64,000 bases of DNA from Bactrocera neohumeralis (Eukaryota > Arthropoda > Insecta > Diptera > Tephritidae). Each line of letters begins with the position of its first letter. Position 1 is the stretch's first letter. The notes below the pieces were generated by a model. That model was not told the origin of the DNA. It saw nothing but the letters and a program-made list of their open reading frames with translations, and searched no databases. Shown piece after piece: positions 46,412 to 57,689 of this stretch. The DNA is taken from the NCBI RefSeq assembly GCF_024586455.1, contig NC_065922.1:31368089-31432088 (forward strand). Direction: 5' to 3'. The translations under genes were made by a program, and so were the position numbers.

Positions 46412-49055
46412 CCATATGTTAGTAACCATCTTTACCAACGGCGTTTAGCAACCGGGTACCAGGTACCCAGAATATGAGTATTACAAATTTTGTTTGTTTT
46501 ATTTAAAAAATAGTTTTCTAAAACTTTCTAAAAAAATGTCTTCTGCAAATATTATTAGTCGGTGACAATTTAAAGAAACAAAAAATAATAACAACGTAGA
46601 ATCGTGAATAACATCTGAAACCTTTTTGGGAAACCCCAGGTAGTCGGCCGGTTTTTATTGTTCGGAGCCGAGAAGATGCCGGAAAAGCTCAAGGTTATTT
46701 CTAAGTTTTCTTTCGCGCACTATATTCGAGAATTTTTTAGTACGTAACAGATTTTTGTGAGATCAGACGTGTTTCATTTGGTGTTCTCTTGACTGTGAAA
46801 AATAAAGCTATGGAACAATTATCGAGAGCTTACTATGCTCGGTAAGTAAACGTTACATATATTTAACATTTGTAGATATTTTAATTAGAATTTTGTGTAA
46901 TATAATTATGTACGACGTATATCACATAATATTTAATTTATTAGGTTAAGTGCAACCGAAAGGAATGAGTACTTGAGGAAACTACTTGGAGAACTCGACA
47001 GTGATTCGAGTAGGGTTTCTGATAGCGATGACGAAGACTGGATTCCAGTAAATAGAGGTAAACATCAAAATCAACGAGGTAATTTAGTGCGTAACGATCC
47101 AGAAGATTCTGAAGATACAGAAGAAATCGCTGAAGAGAATTCAGCAGTGGAAGGAGAAGAAGACGAATTTGAGAGTAGCGAGAGTGAGGATGCTGAGCCT
47201 GAAGGTAGTAAAATATTTGTTCTTAGCAATGATTGAAATAATAATTATTTTTCTTAAATAATTAATAAATGTTATTATTATTTTAGGAAGAGCTATCTGG
47301 GTGTTTTATTGCCAAAGATAAAACAGTGTGGAACAAAACTCCACCAACTCAGCATCAGACCGCAGCTCATAATGTTGTACGCCATCGGAGTGGGCCTCAT
47401 CGCAGTACGGAAACGTTGTCAATTAGCGAGACTTTCAAACAAATTTTTACCTACGAAATGGTTGACATAATCGTCCGTCACACTAATAAAAAAGCTGAAA
47501 CAATTTTCCAAGAGTACAATGCTAACCATCCAAACTCACAGCATCAATGGAAGCCCGTTACGATACCCGAAATTTATTCGTTCTTCGGTATCTTGATTTG
47601 TGCTGGAGCAAACAATTCGAACACAGATCATACATTTGACATGTGGCGCTCCAATTCTTATCCACTGTATCGCGCGACGATGGGATTGACGAGATTCCAT
47701 AATATTCTGCGTTTTTTGCGATTCGACGATAGTAATACTCGAAGTGCACGTAAAAAAGAAGACAAGGCAGCTCCAATTCGTGATGTGTGGACAATGTTAA
47801 ATTCAAATTTAGCTCAGATGTACAAACCAACAGCTAACTTAACGATTGATGAGCAGCTTTATCCATACCGTGGTAGTACTGGATTTACTCAGTATATTCC
47901 ATCGAAACCAGCTAAGTATGGTATAAAGATCTGGTGGATTTGTGATGCAGAAAATGCATATCCTTTGCAAGGGATCATGTACACTGGTAAGACAGATAAT
48001 ACTCGAGAAAAAAATCAGGGTGAAAGAGTAGTGAAAGAATTGGCGGCTCCGTACCGAGGTAGTGGTAGAAACATCTGCATGGATAACTTCTTTACTACTG
48101 TACCAGTTGCTAAACATTTGTTGTCGTGGAATATTACCATTGTTGGCACGCTAAAAAAGAATAAACCTTACATCCCTAGTGTTATGGGAGCGAATAAGAC
48201 ACGGGAGCAGTATTCGACAGTTTTTGGATTTCACGAAAAGGTTACCATGTGTTCCTACGTTCCTAAAAAACATAAAGCTGTTATTCTGATATCGACAATG
48301 CATTCAGATATATCAGTTGGTGATGACGCTAAACAAAAACCAGAAATAATAAATTTTTATAATAAATATAAAGCTGGAGTTGACACAATGGACCAAATGG
48401 TGCGGAGATACACCAGTCAACGACGATCTTCAGAGATGGCCAATGGCAATGTTCTTCAACATATTTCTTCACTTGCGGCATATATAATTTATTATGAAAA
48501 TAGTAAAATGATTGTCAAAAAACGACAGAACTAGCATTGCATTGCCGATGATTGAACATCGCAGGGCGAATCCACAAGTAATGCGCCACTTCTCCACAAA
48601 TATTGCAGTTAAAAGTGTATTAGGCTATACACTGACAGAAACAGTCGTAATAAATCCTGGTCCAGAGACTCCAAAAGATAAAACCGGAAGGAAAAAAGTA
48701 ACAGGATCTTGTCATGTCTGCAATGCTTTGCCAACAAAAAGACGGCGAAAGACACGGAAGGCCTGTGCCGATTGTCACCAACCTGTTTGTGACGAGCACT
48801 CAGTTAATCGTGTACAATGTGTTCAATGTAATTAATTATAAAAAAAACAGTGTAATATTTCTTTATTTTTTTAATAAAATTTAGTTGCATGCATTAATAG
48901 AAATTATATAATTTATTTCCTATGTTTTCTAAGCTTATTAAAAAAAGTTTAATTAAAAAAAAATAAAATTCAATTAAATGAACTCACAAAATAGCTTTCT
49001 TTTAAGTTAAAAAACTACGATTTGAGAGCTTAAAATGAAATACTGAACTTTTTTA
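46412..49055 (+). mobile_element. piggyBac-like transposon beside TTAA
   Basis: Block A and B are collinear up to TATATTAA (TTAA at 46408-46411). A then continues CCATATGTTAGTAACC and carries a piggyBac transposase gene, while B continues with other sequence; the two rejoin at TATTATGACCAAATATTGTCC (49060 / 58319). TTAA target choice and a CC start are piggyBac hallmarks. I could not find a matching right terminal repeat, and about 165 bp of B (58146-58312) are absent, so the right end and adjoining host DNA are probably deleted. Confidence 0.75.
46810..48835 (+). pseudogene. piggyBac-type transposase gene, introns kept, frameshifted
   Basis: Exon 1 46810-46841 (MEQLSRAYYAR, donor GTAAGT), exon 2 46945-47204 (acidic: DSDDEDW, SEDAEPE), exon 3 from 47291. 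The AG at 47289-47290, not the one at 47286, keeps the frame. The DDE core reads LTIDEQLYPYRG (Asp at 47848), ICMDNFFTTVPVAKHL (Asp at 48082) and YKAGVDTMDQM (Asp at 48382 and 48391), so all catalytic Asp are present. A pair of compensating indels replaces the RWPMAMFFNI helix with a wrong 10-residue frame (48433-48465). A +1 shift near A6 at 48515-48520 separates the Cys-rich DNA-binding domain (48512-48835: CHVCN, CADCHQPVCDEH, CVQC). Poly(A) signal AATAAA at 48875. As read it is non-functional, but block A is error-prone. Confidence 0.88.
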
Positions 49056-49711
49056 AGCTATTATGACCAAATATTGTCCAAATAGGACCAAACCGATTCA
49101 AGCTCCCAGATACTGAATATATGGATAAAAGTTCAAATTGCAAAATTTTAATGTGGTAAAAATAGTTTGAATGGCAAATGATCAAGGTACCAAAATATGG
49201 ATACCCTAGAACTAGAACTAGGTTTCATTGTAAAAAGATAATATTTTTAAAGAGAAAAAATATTTCCAAAAGGGGAAAGTCGGATCGAGCAACTTTAAAG
49301 TAAAACATCATATGAAGCTTTCTGAAAAATTCTGTCCAAAACATCATTAGGTCTCCAAAAGGGGGTAATGTAAAAATATATTCAAGTTTTCGTAATAATG
49401 AAAGCAATTTTTCTTATTTTTAATTCAGTTTCAACAAAAACCTTACTTCTGTGTCTATTTCTATGCCCACCAAATATGTATGACGCCACAATTGCAGTGC
49501 GCCCCACAGCCGCAGAGCCTTTCACTTTTCTAATGACTTAATTTTCCACGCTTGTAGTTGGACTCAATTGAATTGTTGTTTGGTTGATTTAATGGATTTA
49601 CATACTTATTTAGAGCAGGTTTCTTTTACTATACTTTTTCATATTTGCATTTGCTTATACGATTTGGTCTGGCTGAATGCAGTATTTAATGGTTTGAGAC
49701 AGCTTCCAACA
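49056..49711. other. Host sequence upstream of the tRNA copy in block A
   Basis: Counterpart 58320-58972 in block B. Non-repetitive, no coding exon seen. It ends in GCTTCCAACA just before the tRNA-like sequence. Confidence 0.5.
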
Positions 49712-49784
49712 GCCGTGATCGTCTAGTGGTTAGGACCCTACGTTGCCAGGCTGTAGTAACCCAGGTTCAATCCTGGTCAAAACA
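49712..49784 (+). pseudogene. Damaged copy of tRNA-His
   Basis: The first 34 nt are identical to the intact gene at 58973, but the anticodon loop reads CCAGGCT in place of TGTGGC, a G is lost in the T loop, and the 3' acceptor strand TCAAAAC cannot pair with GCCGTGA. Anticodon GTG is absent. Either a decayed copy or assembly errors in a duplicated contig end. Confidence 0.85.
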
Positions 49785-50619
49785 GTGCTTCTCCAGGAGC
49801 ATTGTCACAGATGTAAGCATTTTTGTTTATATTTTGGAAAATTTTATAAGAAGAATGATCAACAGGTTTAAGAGAATAAAACATATGTATGTAATTGCAT
49901 TTTTGAAATTCAAATCTTAGTTATGGAAAATACGCCCGACCTCATTTTATTAAATTTATAGTTATGAGATGAAATTTTGGTTTGGGATATATAAAAGCAA
50001 ATATTAAAGATTCAAGTGGCAACATAAGATGGTTGGTATTACAGTTGAGCGGAATCAAACCATTGCCACACCCACAAAACGCCGTTAATTGAAAAACTCT
50101 GATGTGTTATACCTCAACTCCAAATTAAAACACAAAACTAAACAGTTACTAAGAAGCGATTGAGTGAAGAAACTGCCACCCAATTAGTTTATTTCAACTA
50201 AACTTGCAGAAACTGGCATTTCAACACCTTTCATGCGCTTAGAAAATTTGGCTTGAAATCAATTGAAACTACGCCCACCTCTTTATAAGACAGTTAGGCA
50301 TATAATAAAACAATTAAAAGAGGGCGCGGTAGAGTCAGACAAAGGTCATGAATTTTCGTCCAACTTCAAAAATTACTTTAATATTCATTTTAAGGTGTGT
50401 TGCAATGATTCGCTGAAAGTTTCTAAATTTTTCTCAAACACTTGGACGAAATATAGACGCCGCTAATTACGCATATGATACTATCATTTTGTTAAAGATC
50501 TATTTTAAATTTAATTTGGTTTCGTTCTCACCTAAGGAAGCCTACAGAAATCCAGCTTAGCCAGCAGCAGCTGCTAACAGACCTTTGGAGTTTGATCGGA
50601 ATCAATAATTATTTTTCTT
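49785..50619. other. Non-coding sequence in block A
   Basis: Counterpart 59045-59890. No gene seen. The phrase AGCAGCAGCTGCTAACAG near 50560 is a dispersed repeat also present at 45745, 57520 and 59830. Confidence 0.45.
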
Positions 50620-50846
50620 CTTTACTGGCGTAGACACCGCTTACGCAATTATAGCCGAGTTAATAACAGCACGCCAGTCTTTGGCTTCTTTTTGCAGGGG
50701 GGCTTTGGAGATTTCCGCAAACCAGGTCCTTTCCCCCTTCCTCCAAGGGGTGAGGTTCCCCTTCCTTTCTTCCCCCCGGTTAGTTTAGGTCGAATATTTT
50801 TAGAATTGGGGTGCCCTCCATTCCAGACCCCGCGCCCCTGCTTTCA
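50620..50846 (-). pseudogene. RTE-like C-terminus running into the gap, corrupted
   Basis: Reverse-strand match to 59880-60130: the text CTTTACTGGCGTAGACACCG and CGCCAGTCTTTGGCTTCTTT is preserved. After 50695 the read degenerates into G, C and T runs (GGGGGGC, CTTTCCCCC). The degradation begins well before the N run, a sign of unpolished contig end. Confidence 0.75.
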
Positions 50847-50946
50847 NNNNNNNNNNNNNNNNNNNNNNNNNNNNNNNNNNNNNNNNNNNNNNNNNNNNNN
50901 NNNNNNNNNNNNNNNNNNNNNNNNNNNNNNNNNNNNNNNNNNNNNN
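50847..50946. other. Assembly gap of exactly 100 N
   Basis: A 100-N gap separating blocks A and B. The sequence to its right resumes at a point equivalent to 38957 and the sequence to its left ends at a point equivalent to about 60130, so the gap joins two overlapping representations of one locus. Confidence 0.95.
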
Positions 50947-50984
50947 TTATAAAAAGGAAACTCCCCTCCAGGGGTTAGGTTCGC

Positions 50985-52335
50985 TGTTGAGATTTTCCGG
51001 AAGCAGTCATTACTGTTCTGAACGGTGTTGGGTTTGCATCAAACCTCAAACACCTCACTTTCAGTCTACTGTGTGACAGAGTGATTGAAACACCACAAGG
51101 TAAAGTTTTCTCTATTTTGGTCGTCGTTATCGAAAATAAATATTTGAGCCTCGTGGCTGCTGCTTGAATGTTTATGCAGACGATTGTAGCAGTAATAGTC
51201 AAATGGAAATATTCCATAAGTACCGTGTACAGAAGTTAACATGAGGGTCGCGTCGTAACAAATTAGGTAGTCGGAAGGGTCTCGCTACGAAATGGACCCA
51301 TGTAAATCCAAAGATAGTTTATTTTTATAAAAGATATTCAGTGGTGTACCGCTGCCGCAAATGGGAACATCAAGTGGCGAATACTATCTAGGACTCATCC
51401 CTAGATAGGAACTTTCATGGAAGCCAGATATCGGAAGGAAGCACAAAAAGGCATCGATTGTCTTATACTGCTGTAGAAGAGGCCATTGTTAAAAGTCAGG
51501 TCCCTCACGAAAGTTGCTTGCTGGCTCTATGACACTATAGTCAAGCCCATTATGTTATATGGAATTTTTATGTAAAGTTTTTATGGTGTATAGCTGCGAA
51601 AGTTGCTATCAGACTCAGCAAAACACGTATAGAGACCCTCGGATAATCTAACACATTTATAACACACCGAACTCTGACGGCTCCTTCATGCATATACCGG
51701 CGAGAGAGTTTGGGTGGCAAGCCGTTTTTGGGGACGGATCAAGCTAGGAGAGAGGTTAGTAGGAGTTTGGGAGTCAGGGCTCTCTTCAGCCAACTTCAGA
51801 CTTCCTGACTATTACAGTGTCTTCCAAGCCAAAGTTGAAGTCATTAAAACAGCAGTAGCGTTCCACTACTAGATAGCTGGGTTTCGCAGAATCTTGGCCA
51901 GTGCTGAGCCATCTTGGGTAAATGCCCTGTACCAAAAGCCTTTTGGCCCAAGATCGTTTGGCAAGAGTTACATGAGGATCAATTTGCTATCAGAAAGGCT
52001 ATTCTCACCTAGTTTGCATAAGTTTTAAATTTTGCCCAATTACCAGGCTCATCTGCAGAAGCTGTATGGAAAAAGATGGAAGTGAAACAACTCAACACTT
52101 TCCTTCTTGATTGTCCGCGTTTGGGGAGGTAATGACTTAAACCTTGGAACCATATAACTTCCAGGACATCACCGGGAGTGGCGGGTGGGAATAAAACGCC
52201 TGCAACTGGTTTTTTGGCTACTAAAGCGTTTTGCTAATTTATAAGTTCGAACATAGGTTTCCTTCTTTTCTATGGGTTCTAAAGGACTGCATAAAGCCCG
52301 TCATGTGCGATCTCTCTTTATCAGACATATAACAT
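50985..52335 (+). pseudogene. Non-LTR element, RT end to C-terminus (block B copy)
   Basis: The same remnant as 38990-40350 with many single-base insertions and deletions (for example GGTGGTGCC against GTGGTGTACC at about 51340). Its frames are even more broken. Equivalent pieces: YLGLIP-like around 51390, IVKPIMLYG near 51540, VNALYQKPFGPRS near 51925. Confidence 0.65.
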
Positions 52336-52704
52336 AACCTAAGCGCGTGTACTCTGTGCTGCATAGTGTTTAATATGAATGACTTGTTTATTTGTGAAGA
52401 GAGATGGTTTACCGTTATGCAGAAACTTTGGGAACGTAGATAAGCCAGCAAGAGGCGGAAGCACGTGAGATCTAAATGTGGCGACAAGGCATTTTTTTCC
52501 TTTTTGTGAAGAAACTACTGCTCAGTCGAAGATAAGCTATAACACTGTTTCTTTTTTAAGGGATAAAATGTACATCTGAAGTTCCACAACTCGAATCACC
52601 ATAATTCACCAAAAATCTTCCAGTTATAGCAGTTTTCTTTTAAACAAACAATTTTTCAAAAAGCTGTAAAATATAGATTTTTTATTTTTTATTTACATAC
52701 TAGA

Positions 52705-53548
52705 GGACCCGTCCACGCTTCACTGTGGCTGATACATAGATAATACTACTACCACCATCTATATGATTTCTATTAGATGAATTATAACTATTAGTTAATG
52801 AGATTTAGAATTTACAAAGAAATGGTTCAGAAATAATTGTGTGTTAAAAACAACATCAAAATCGTTGAATTTTGGTCTAGGGAAAAAAGATATTTGCTAA
52901 GCTGAAACAGGCGAAATGAGCAATGTAGGTGCCTCACAAGTTCATAATCCAACAGAAAGAACGAATAACTGATTCTGAGAAGTGTTTAAGTGCTCTCTAT
53001 TCGGAATAAAGCCGAAATTTTTCATCGGTGATAGAAACATAGCTCCATCATTTCCCACTGGAGTCCAATCGACAGTCATTCTAGCGGACTGCACATGATG
53101 AACCGGTTCTCAGCCGTGGAAAAACGAAAAAATCGGCTGGAAAAGTTATGACATCATTCTTTTGGGATGCACGTGGTATAATACATACTCAACGACTGAT
53201 TACTGAGTCAGTTAAAATCTATTTCACTACGTATTTGGTTGCAGTTCATTTCTTCTATTCCAAATACTTAGCAATTGATTTATTTTTAGAAGAATCTGTT
53301 TAAAATTGTACGCAAATATTCAAATGATTTCTACAAACATGAATTTTGAACAAATGCTTATTATTTGAAATATAATTTTTGTATTTATGAGTTGTATTAA
53401 ACTTTGACATAAAGATAAAAGGTATCCTATGTCCTTACCCTGGTTCTAAGCTACCTCTCCCCCATTTTTCAGCCAAATCGGTACAGCCGTTCTTGAGTTA
53501 TAAATGGTGTAACTAACAACAACTTTCTTTTATATATATAGATTTCAT
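52705..53548 (+). repeat. Dispersed element (block B copy, uninterrupted)
   Basis: Begins ACTAGAGGACCCGTCCACGC TTCACTGTGG and ends AAATGGTGTAACTAACAACA ... TATATATATAGAT. In block A this same element is split at 40801-41440. The start and end wording are frequent in insect dispersed retroposons; class not certain. No ORF. Confidence 0.5.
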
Positions 53549-55534
53549 TCGCATAATGCTTTCTGATAATGTACATATATTGAACATGTTATCTCTTCTA
53601 ATTTTTAGCTGAACGTATATTTTTTGTGTTCTTGTCAGTGAAAAGAGATTCTAATATTTGTATGAAATTTTACTTCTAAATGCTATTGTCAACTCAAGAG
53701 TTCGAGTTATGCAACTCCAAATGTAGCTCTAAATACAATATGGGACCAAATTCAAAGATCTGACATCAAACGGTGCAGTGCTGTAATAAAACCCCTACTA
53801 ACAACAACAAAAATTGCATTGGGAGCACGAAAACATCAACCATGATTGGAGCAATAAAATATTTTCAATGATCCAAAACATAGGAGCCGACTCTGTACTC
53901 AATGGAAAAAGAAAACCATATTGTTACTTTATATTGGCTGTCGCAGTCAGCAGAAGCCAATCCAATATGTAATGTTTGAACTTTAATGGAAGCAAATATA
54001 CATATGAAGAACACATTTAACATCACTAAAAAGTTTCATTCGAATACTCAAACAGGAGTTCCCTCCTGTATGTGAAAAATTTAGTTCTAAGTTGCCATCA
54101 TCCAAAAACAAATGTAATACTGAAGAGGAGAAAAATTAGCAAATTTTCCAGAAAATTCCACAAAATTTTTTAGCCCCATTAACCCATTGCTATATGTAAT
54201 TAAATAAATATCATAAATTAATTAAAAGTAAATTTCATCAGCAACAACAACCAATTGACAGAGTTTATGGTCCATAGTGGAACCAACAACTACCTTACAT
54301 TTGGAAATCAAACAATCAACAGAATCAATCGCCAATCGGCAAGCAATTGATTTTTTCCTAAAGACTCGTGGATTTTGGGCATTGAAGGCCTACAGCAAGT
54401 GTACTAAGCCTGGCCAGAGGAAAGGCGCTGGGTTCGTAAGGCGCATGCGTTGTGTGCGGTCCAAAAAATGCGCTCATCAATTGTTGTGGCCAATTTGGCA
54501 ATGCATTGTTGTTATTGTTATTGCTACCGTGCAACCAATTGTTTTTCCGCAACTTTGGTTTGTTTATTCTTCATTTATTTGATTTTTTTTGGTGCACGCT
54601 GATTGTTTGATTATATTTTTATTGCGATTTATTTGCTTCGGTGCAATTTATTTGCGTGATTTATTGTAAGCAACGGTAAAGCGACGAGGCCGGTGTATAA
54701 GTAAGACAAATTCGCCCCTGTGATGTATTTCAAATTAAGTGGTGGCCAGATTGCTGTTGTAATGCTACGTGTACCCACATGCGCGAATGCGAAGAGGCGC
54801 TCACTCGAGGATTTATTATGTTTTCGCAGTTGCAGGATTAGGATTTATGTCTGCACCGCGTTCGTTACCCACCACAGTTGTACACAGAGTGTGTGTTTGA
54901 GGATCACTGCGCGTCCATCGTTCCACTAATGAGCGCTGTCGCTGCTGATTTTGGATCCCAGTAAGTCTGTAATTGTTGATGGGCTGCAGATAAGTACTCA
55001 GTCTCTTTATCGAGATCAGCATTGATTATGGCGATTTTTTATCAAGCGATTTTTATCGTTTCTTTGTCGAGATTTCAAGTGATTTTGATTTTTCCTTTTT
55101 GGAGTTTGGCAATCAATCATACACAAAGAAATCAATTGGACGAGCTGTGTACGTTATTAGTGCGTTTGTAAAAGACCACCACGATTGCTTGGATCCCTGT
55201 AAGTATGTAATTGTTGATGGGCTGCAGATAAGTACTCGTACATGAAATCTGCTTTTATTCATCTCAGAAATATTAAATTGATTGATATTTGAAATATATA
55301 TTTACATATTTGTATGCCACGCAATAAAAAAAATCAAAAATACGTAAATGGGTATTCCCATGTGAGATTCACTAAAATTACTATATTATAGCAAAACACT
55401 AAATTATAGTACTAGGAGAGGAGAGGATAGAATCGTAAAGAAGTTCATGCAAACTTTTAATCAGATTTTCTTTCAAGAAATATAGAATTTCCTTCAGAAT
55501 TTTCTAAATTTCTCTCAAAGATTTTTGAAAGATA
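53549..55534. other. Host-like sequence in block B
   Basis: Counterpart 42235-44152. GCGCATGCGT at 54441 is another GCGCATGCG motif. A 50-bp stretch (54951-55000, TTGGATCCCAGTAAGTCTGT...) is a displaced duplicate of 55190-55236 and absent at the matching place in A. No coding exon seen. Confidence 0.45.
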
Positions 55535-56060
55535 AGAGGTTGTCAAACAAGTCTTGCGGTATTTTCGCTAGTTGGCGCTGAAAGCGCGTTGTTCTAGTTT
55601 TATTCGTCGCATCGGGTCATGCTATACCTTTTTGGAAAGCCCATTTCACGCGCTGTTTGATTGATTGTCGTTTCTTTTAAGTCGTTCGTGAGTTATAGCG
55701 TCGCAAACATGGAGCAAAATAAAGAGAAAATACGGCATATTTTACAGTACTACTACGATAGAGGCAAAAATGCATCTCAAGCCGCCAATAAAATTTGTGC
55801 AGTTTATGGACACGATACAGTTTCCATTTCCACCGCACAACGATGGTTTCAACGTTTTCGCTCTGGTGTGGAGGTGGTCGAAGATGCGCCACGCTCCGGA
55901 AGGCCTGTCGTCGAAAATTGCGATAAAATCGTTGAATTGGTCGAAAGAGACCGGCATAGTAGCATCGGTCAAGAGCTGGGCATGAGTCATCAAGAATTCA
56001 TTTCAATTTCAATAAAAAAAAATTCAATAAAAATACCGCAAGACTTTTTTGACAACCCAT
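55535..56060 (+). mobile_element. HTH-only mariner derivative (family M6), intact copy
   Basis: 526-bp element between TA dinucleotides (55533-55534 and 56061-56062). Terminal repeats TTGTCAAACAAGTCTTGCGG (from 55540) and, reversed, GGTTGTCAAAAAAGTCTTGC (56057 leftward). The interior is the 5' UTR and N-terminal HTH part of a mariner; the whole catalytic domain is deleted. Internal deletions with intact ends can still be mobilised by a transposase supplied elsewhere (known for mariner-type elements). Confidence 0.85.
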
Positions 56061-56065
56061 TATAA
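55709..56065 (+). CDS. Mariner HTH-only protein, 118 aa
   Basis: Open from ATG at 55709 to TAA at 56063-56065. It contains the mariner HTH_48-type domain: KIRHILQYYYDRGKNASQAA, STAQRWFQRFRSG, EVVEDAPRSGRPVVEN (GRP motif), then VERDRHSSIGQELGMSHQ of the second helix-turn-helix. After MSHQ (about 55992) the deletion junction leads to EFISISIKKNSIKIPQDFF-DNPL; the last 11 residues are read from the right terminal repeat and the stop lies just beyond the element. An ATG further upstream (55661) would add 16 residues but has no mariner homology. It could bind terminal repeats and act as a repressor; this is inference. Confidence 0.7.
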   Translation: MEQNKEKIRHILQYYYDRGKNASQAANKICAVYGHDTVSISTAQRWFQRFRSGVEVVEDAPRSGRPVVENCDKIVELVERDRHSSIGQELGMSHQEFISISIKKNSIKIPQDFFDNPL

Positions 56066-56074
56066 AGTATATTA

Positions 56075-57660
56075 TGCCGATTTTTGACACCATTAATGGG
56101 TTTCACGGTCTTATTAAACGCCTCTGGAATATTGTCGTAAATTTTCAAGTTGATCTGTGTAATAGTTTCGGAGATACAGCCTTGAGAGCTTGTGCGCTCG
56201 AGGTTAGCTGGCTAAGTGTTTTTCTCGAAACTATGTTTTTGAAATCGGTTAGAAAAATTTCTCGAGAACTACTCAACCGATTCATGAAATTTTACACAGG
56301 TCTTTAAGATACAATTCTTAAAGATTTGAACGAAAGATTTTTTTTTATTTACAACTATTTGAAAAAATAAAATGTCGCGAAACTTTCACAAAAAATCTCA
56401 TTTTTTTTGGAATATTGTCTGCTATTCAATTTTCAGTTTTTTTCGTCCAAGTTCTCAGCTAACGTTTTAGATGATCCAGTAAGGAGTTATCCTGCCAACG
56501 CGGCGCATCTTTTTTCAGAGGGCTCACCGGAAGTGATGTCGCAATGGCCGAGTTTAAAATATGTTTTCCAAAAAAGTTCAGAGTTTCTTTTTTAATAGTG
56601 TATGTTTATAGCAACAACAAATTCTATATGTTTTATTTGTTTTATATGAGAAAAAAATTGTCGATGAAATATTGTTTTTGACCCAAGAAAACTTATGTAA
56701 CCTCTTAAAATGACAAGTAAGGAAAATTAAAATCGGCTGTAACCGAACATGTCCTACTCTTGTGACTTGCCAGCATCAAAGCCAGGGGAATTTCTTCAAA
56801 AATAAAGGTTTGCGGTGTTATATAAGGTCTAGAGCAAGTTTTCACCATTTTTTTAGCCGATACATGCGGTATTTTAACTGGATTTTTGAGAGTCTTTTTG
56901 CTAGGTATAAGGGGACTAAGGGACTTATTCATCTGATTCAACGAATACACGAACATATTATTATCAGATATGGATTCTCTATGAGTTTTATAATGCAATC
57001 AATGTATATCCCACAAATTGACCAATATTTTCGATACAAAGTTTGCAATTGGAACTTTGATACATACATTCGGTAGCCTGAATCGTTTCGATCGCACTAA
57101 GCGCACTATTTGGACAAAGTTTTATCCCGATATATTTGTGGGTGCGTGATTTGCGTACTGAAAATTGAAAACATCAAAGTAAAGTTAGACTTGTGTTTTA
57201 TTAGAAGTAGGCGTGGTTGTGGTTCGATTTCGTACGTTTTCACACTAGAACTTAGGAATGTTGAGATAATAGTTTGTACCAAATCTGGTCGATATCGGTC
57301 GGTTAGGTCCTTAGATAAGGGTTTTGAACGAAAAGTTGGCGGTAAAACGTGTACCGTTCAATTTTTATCCTGGCTCCTTTAAAGTAGTGATTCGCGATAT
57401 TTCACTACAGGTAATATTTTCACTGTGATTGAAAAACCTGGACGGCGGTGGGTTTTAGATCTAACTTTCAACCTTAGCCTTTTTCTCCCAGACAACACTC
57501 TTCAGATATCAAGCTAATCCAATAGCAACTGCTAACAGATCTTGTATTTTGATGGGAATCAATAAATATAGACCTTAAATAATAAAAAAAAAGGTCAACC
57601 ACATTTGCATTTTTTTTTTTTTTTTGTATGGAAACATGAATTTTTTCTTTATGTCTTAGA
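56075..57660. repeat. Moderately repetitive non-coding stretch in block B
   Basis: Counterpart of 44640-45900. Contains a copy (56483-56610) of the GAGTTATCCTGCC repeat seen at 28262-28400 and the 350 bp lacking in A. Also AACCGATTCATGAAATTTTA (56275) and TGGACAAAGTTTTATCCCGA (57111). T-tract at about 57611-57625. No gene. Confidence 0.5.
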
Positions 57661-57689
57661 GTAGATTTTTAGTTAATGAAGCAATACCA

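Larger units (their letters stand above)
38957..50846 (+). repeat. Block A of a duplicated 9-12 kb locus
   Basis: Collinear with 50947-60130 from CGCTGTTGAGATTTTCCGG (38996 / 50989) through the tRNA-His region (49712 / 58973) to AGACACCGCTTACGCAATTA (50632 / 59910), and on into degraded text at the gap. A has insertions at 40801-41440 and from 46412 to about 49055 (piggyBac) and lacks about 350 bp present in B around 56510-56855. The last 150 bp before the gap are corrupted (G and C runs). Best read as the right end of one contig overlapping block B. Confidence 0.9.
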
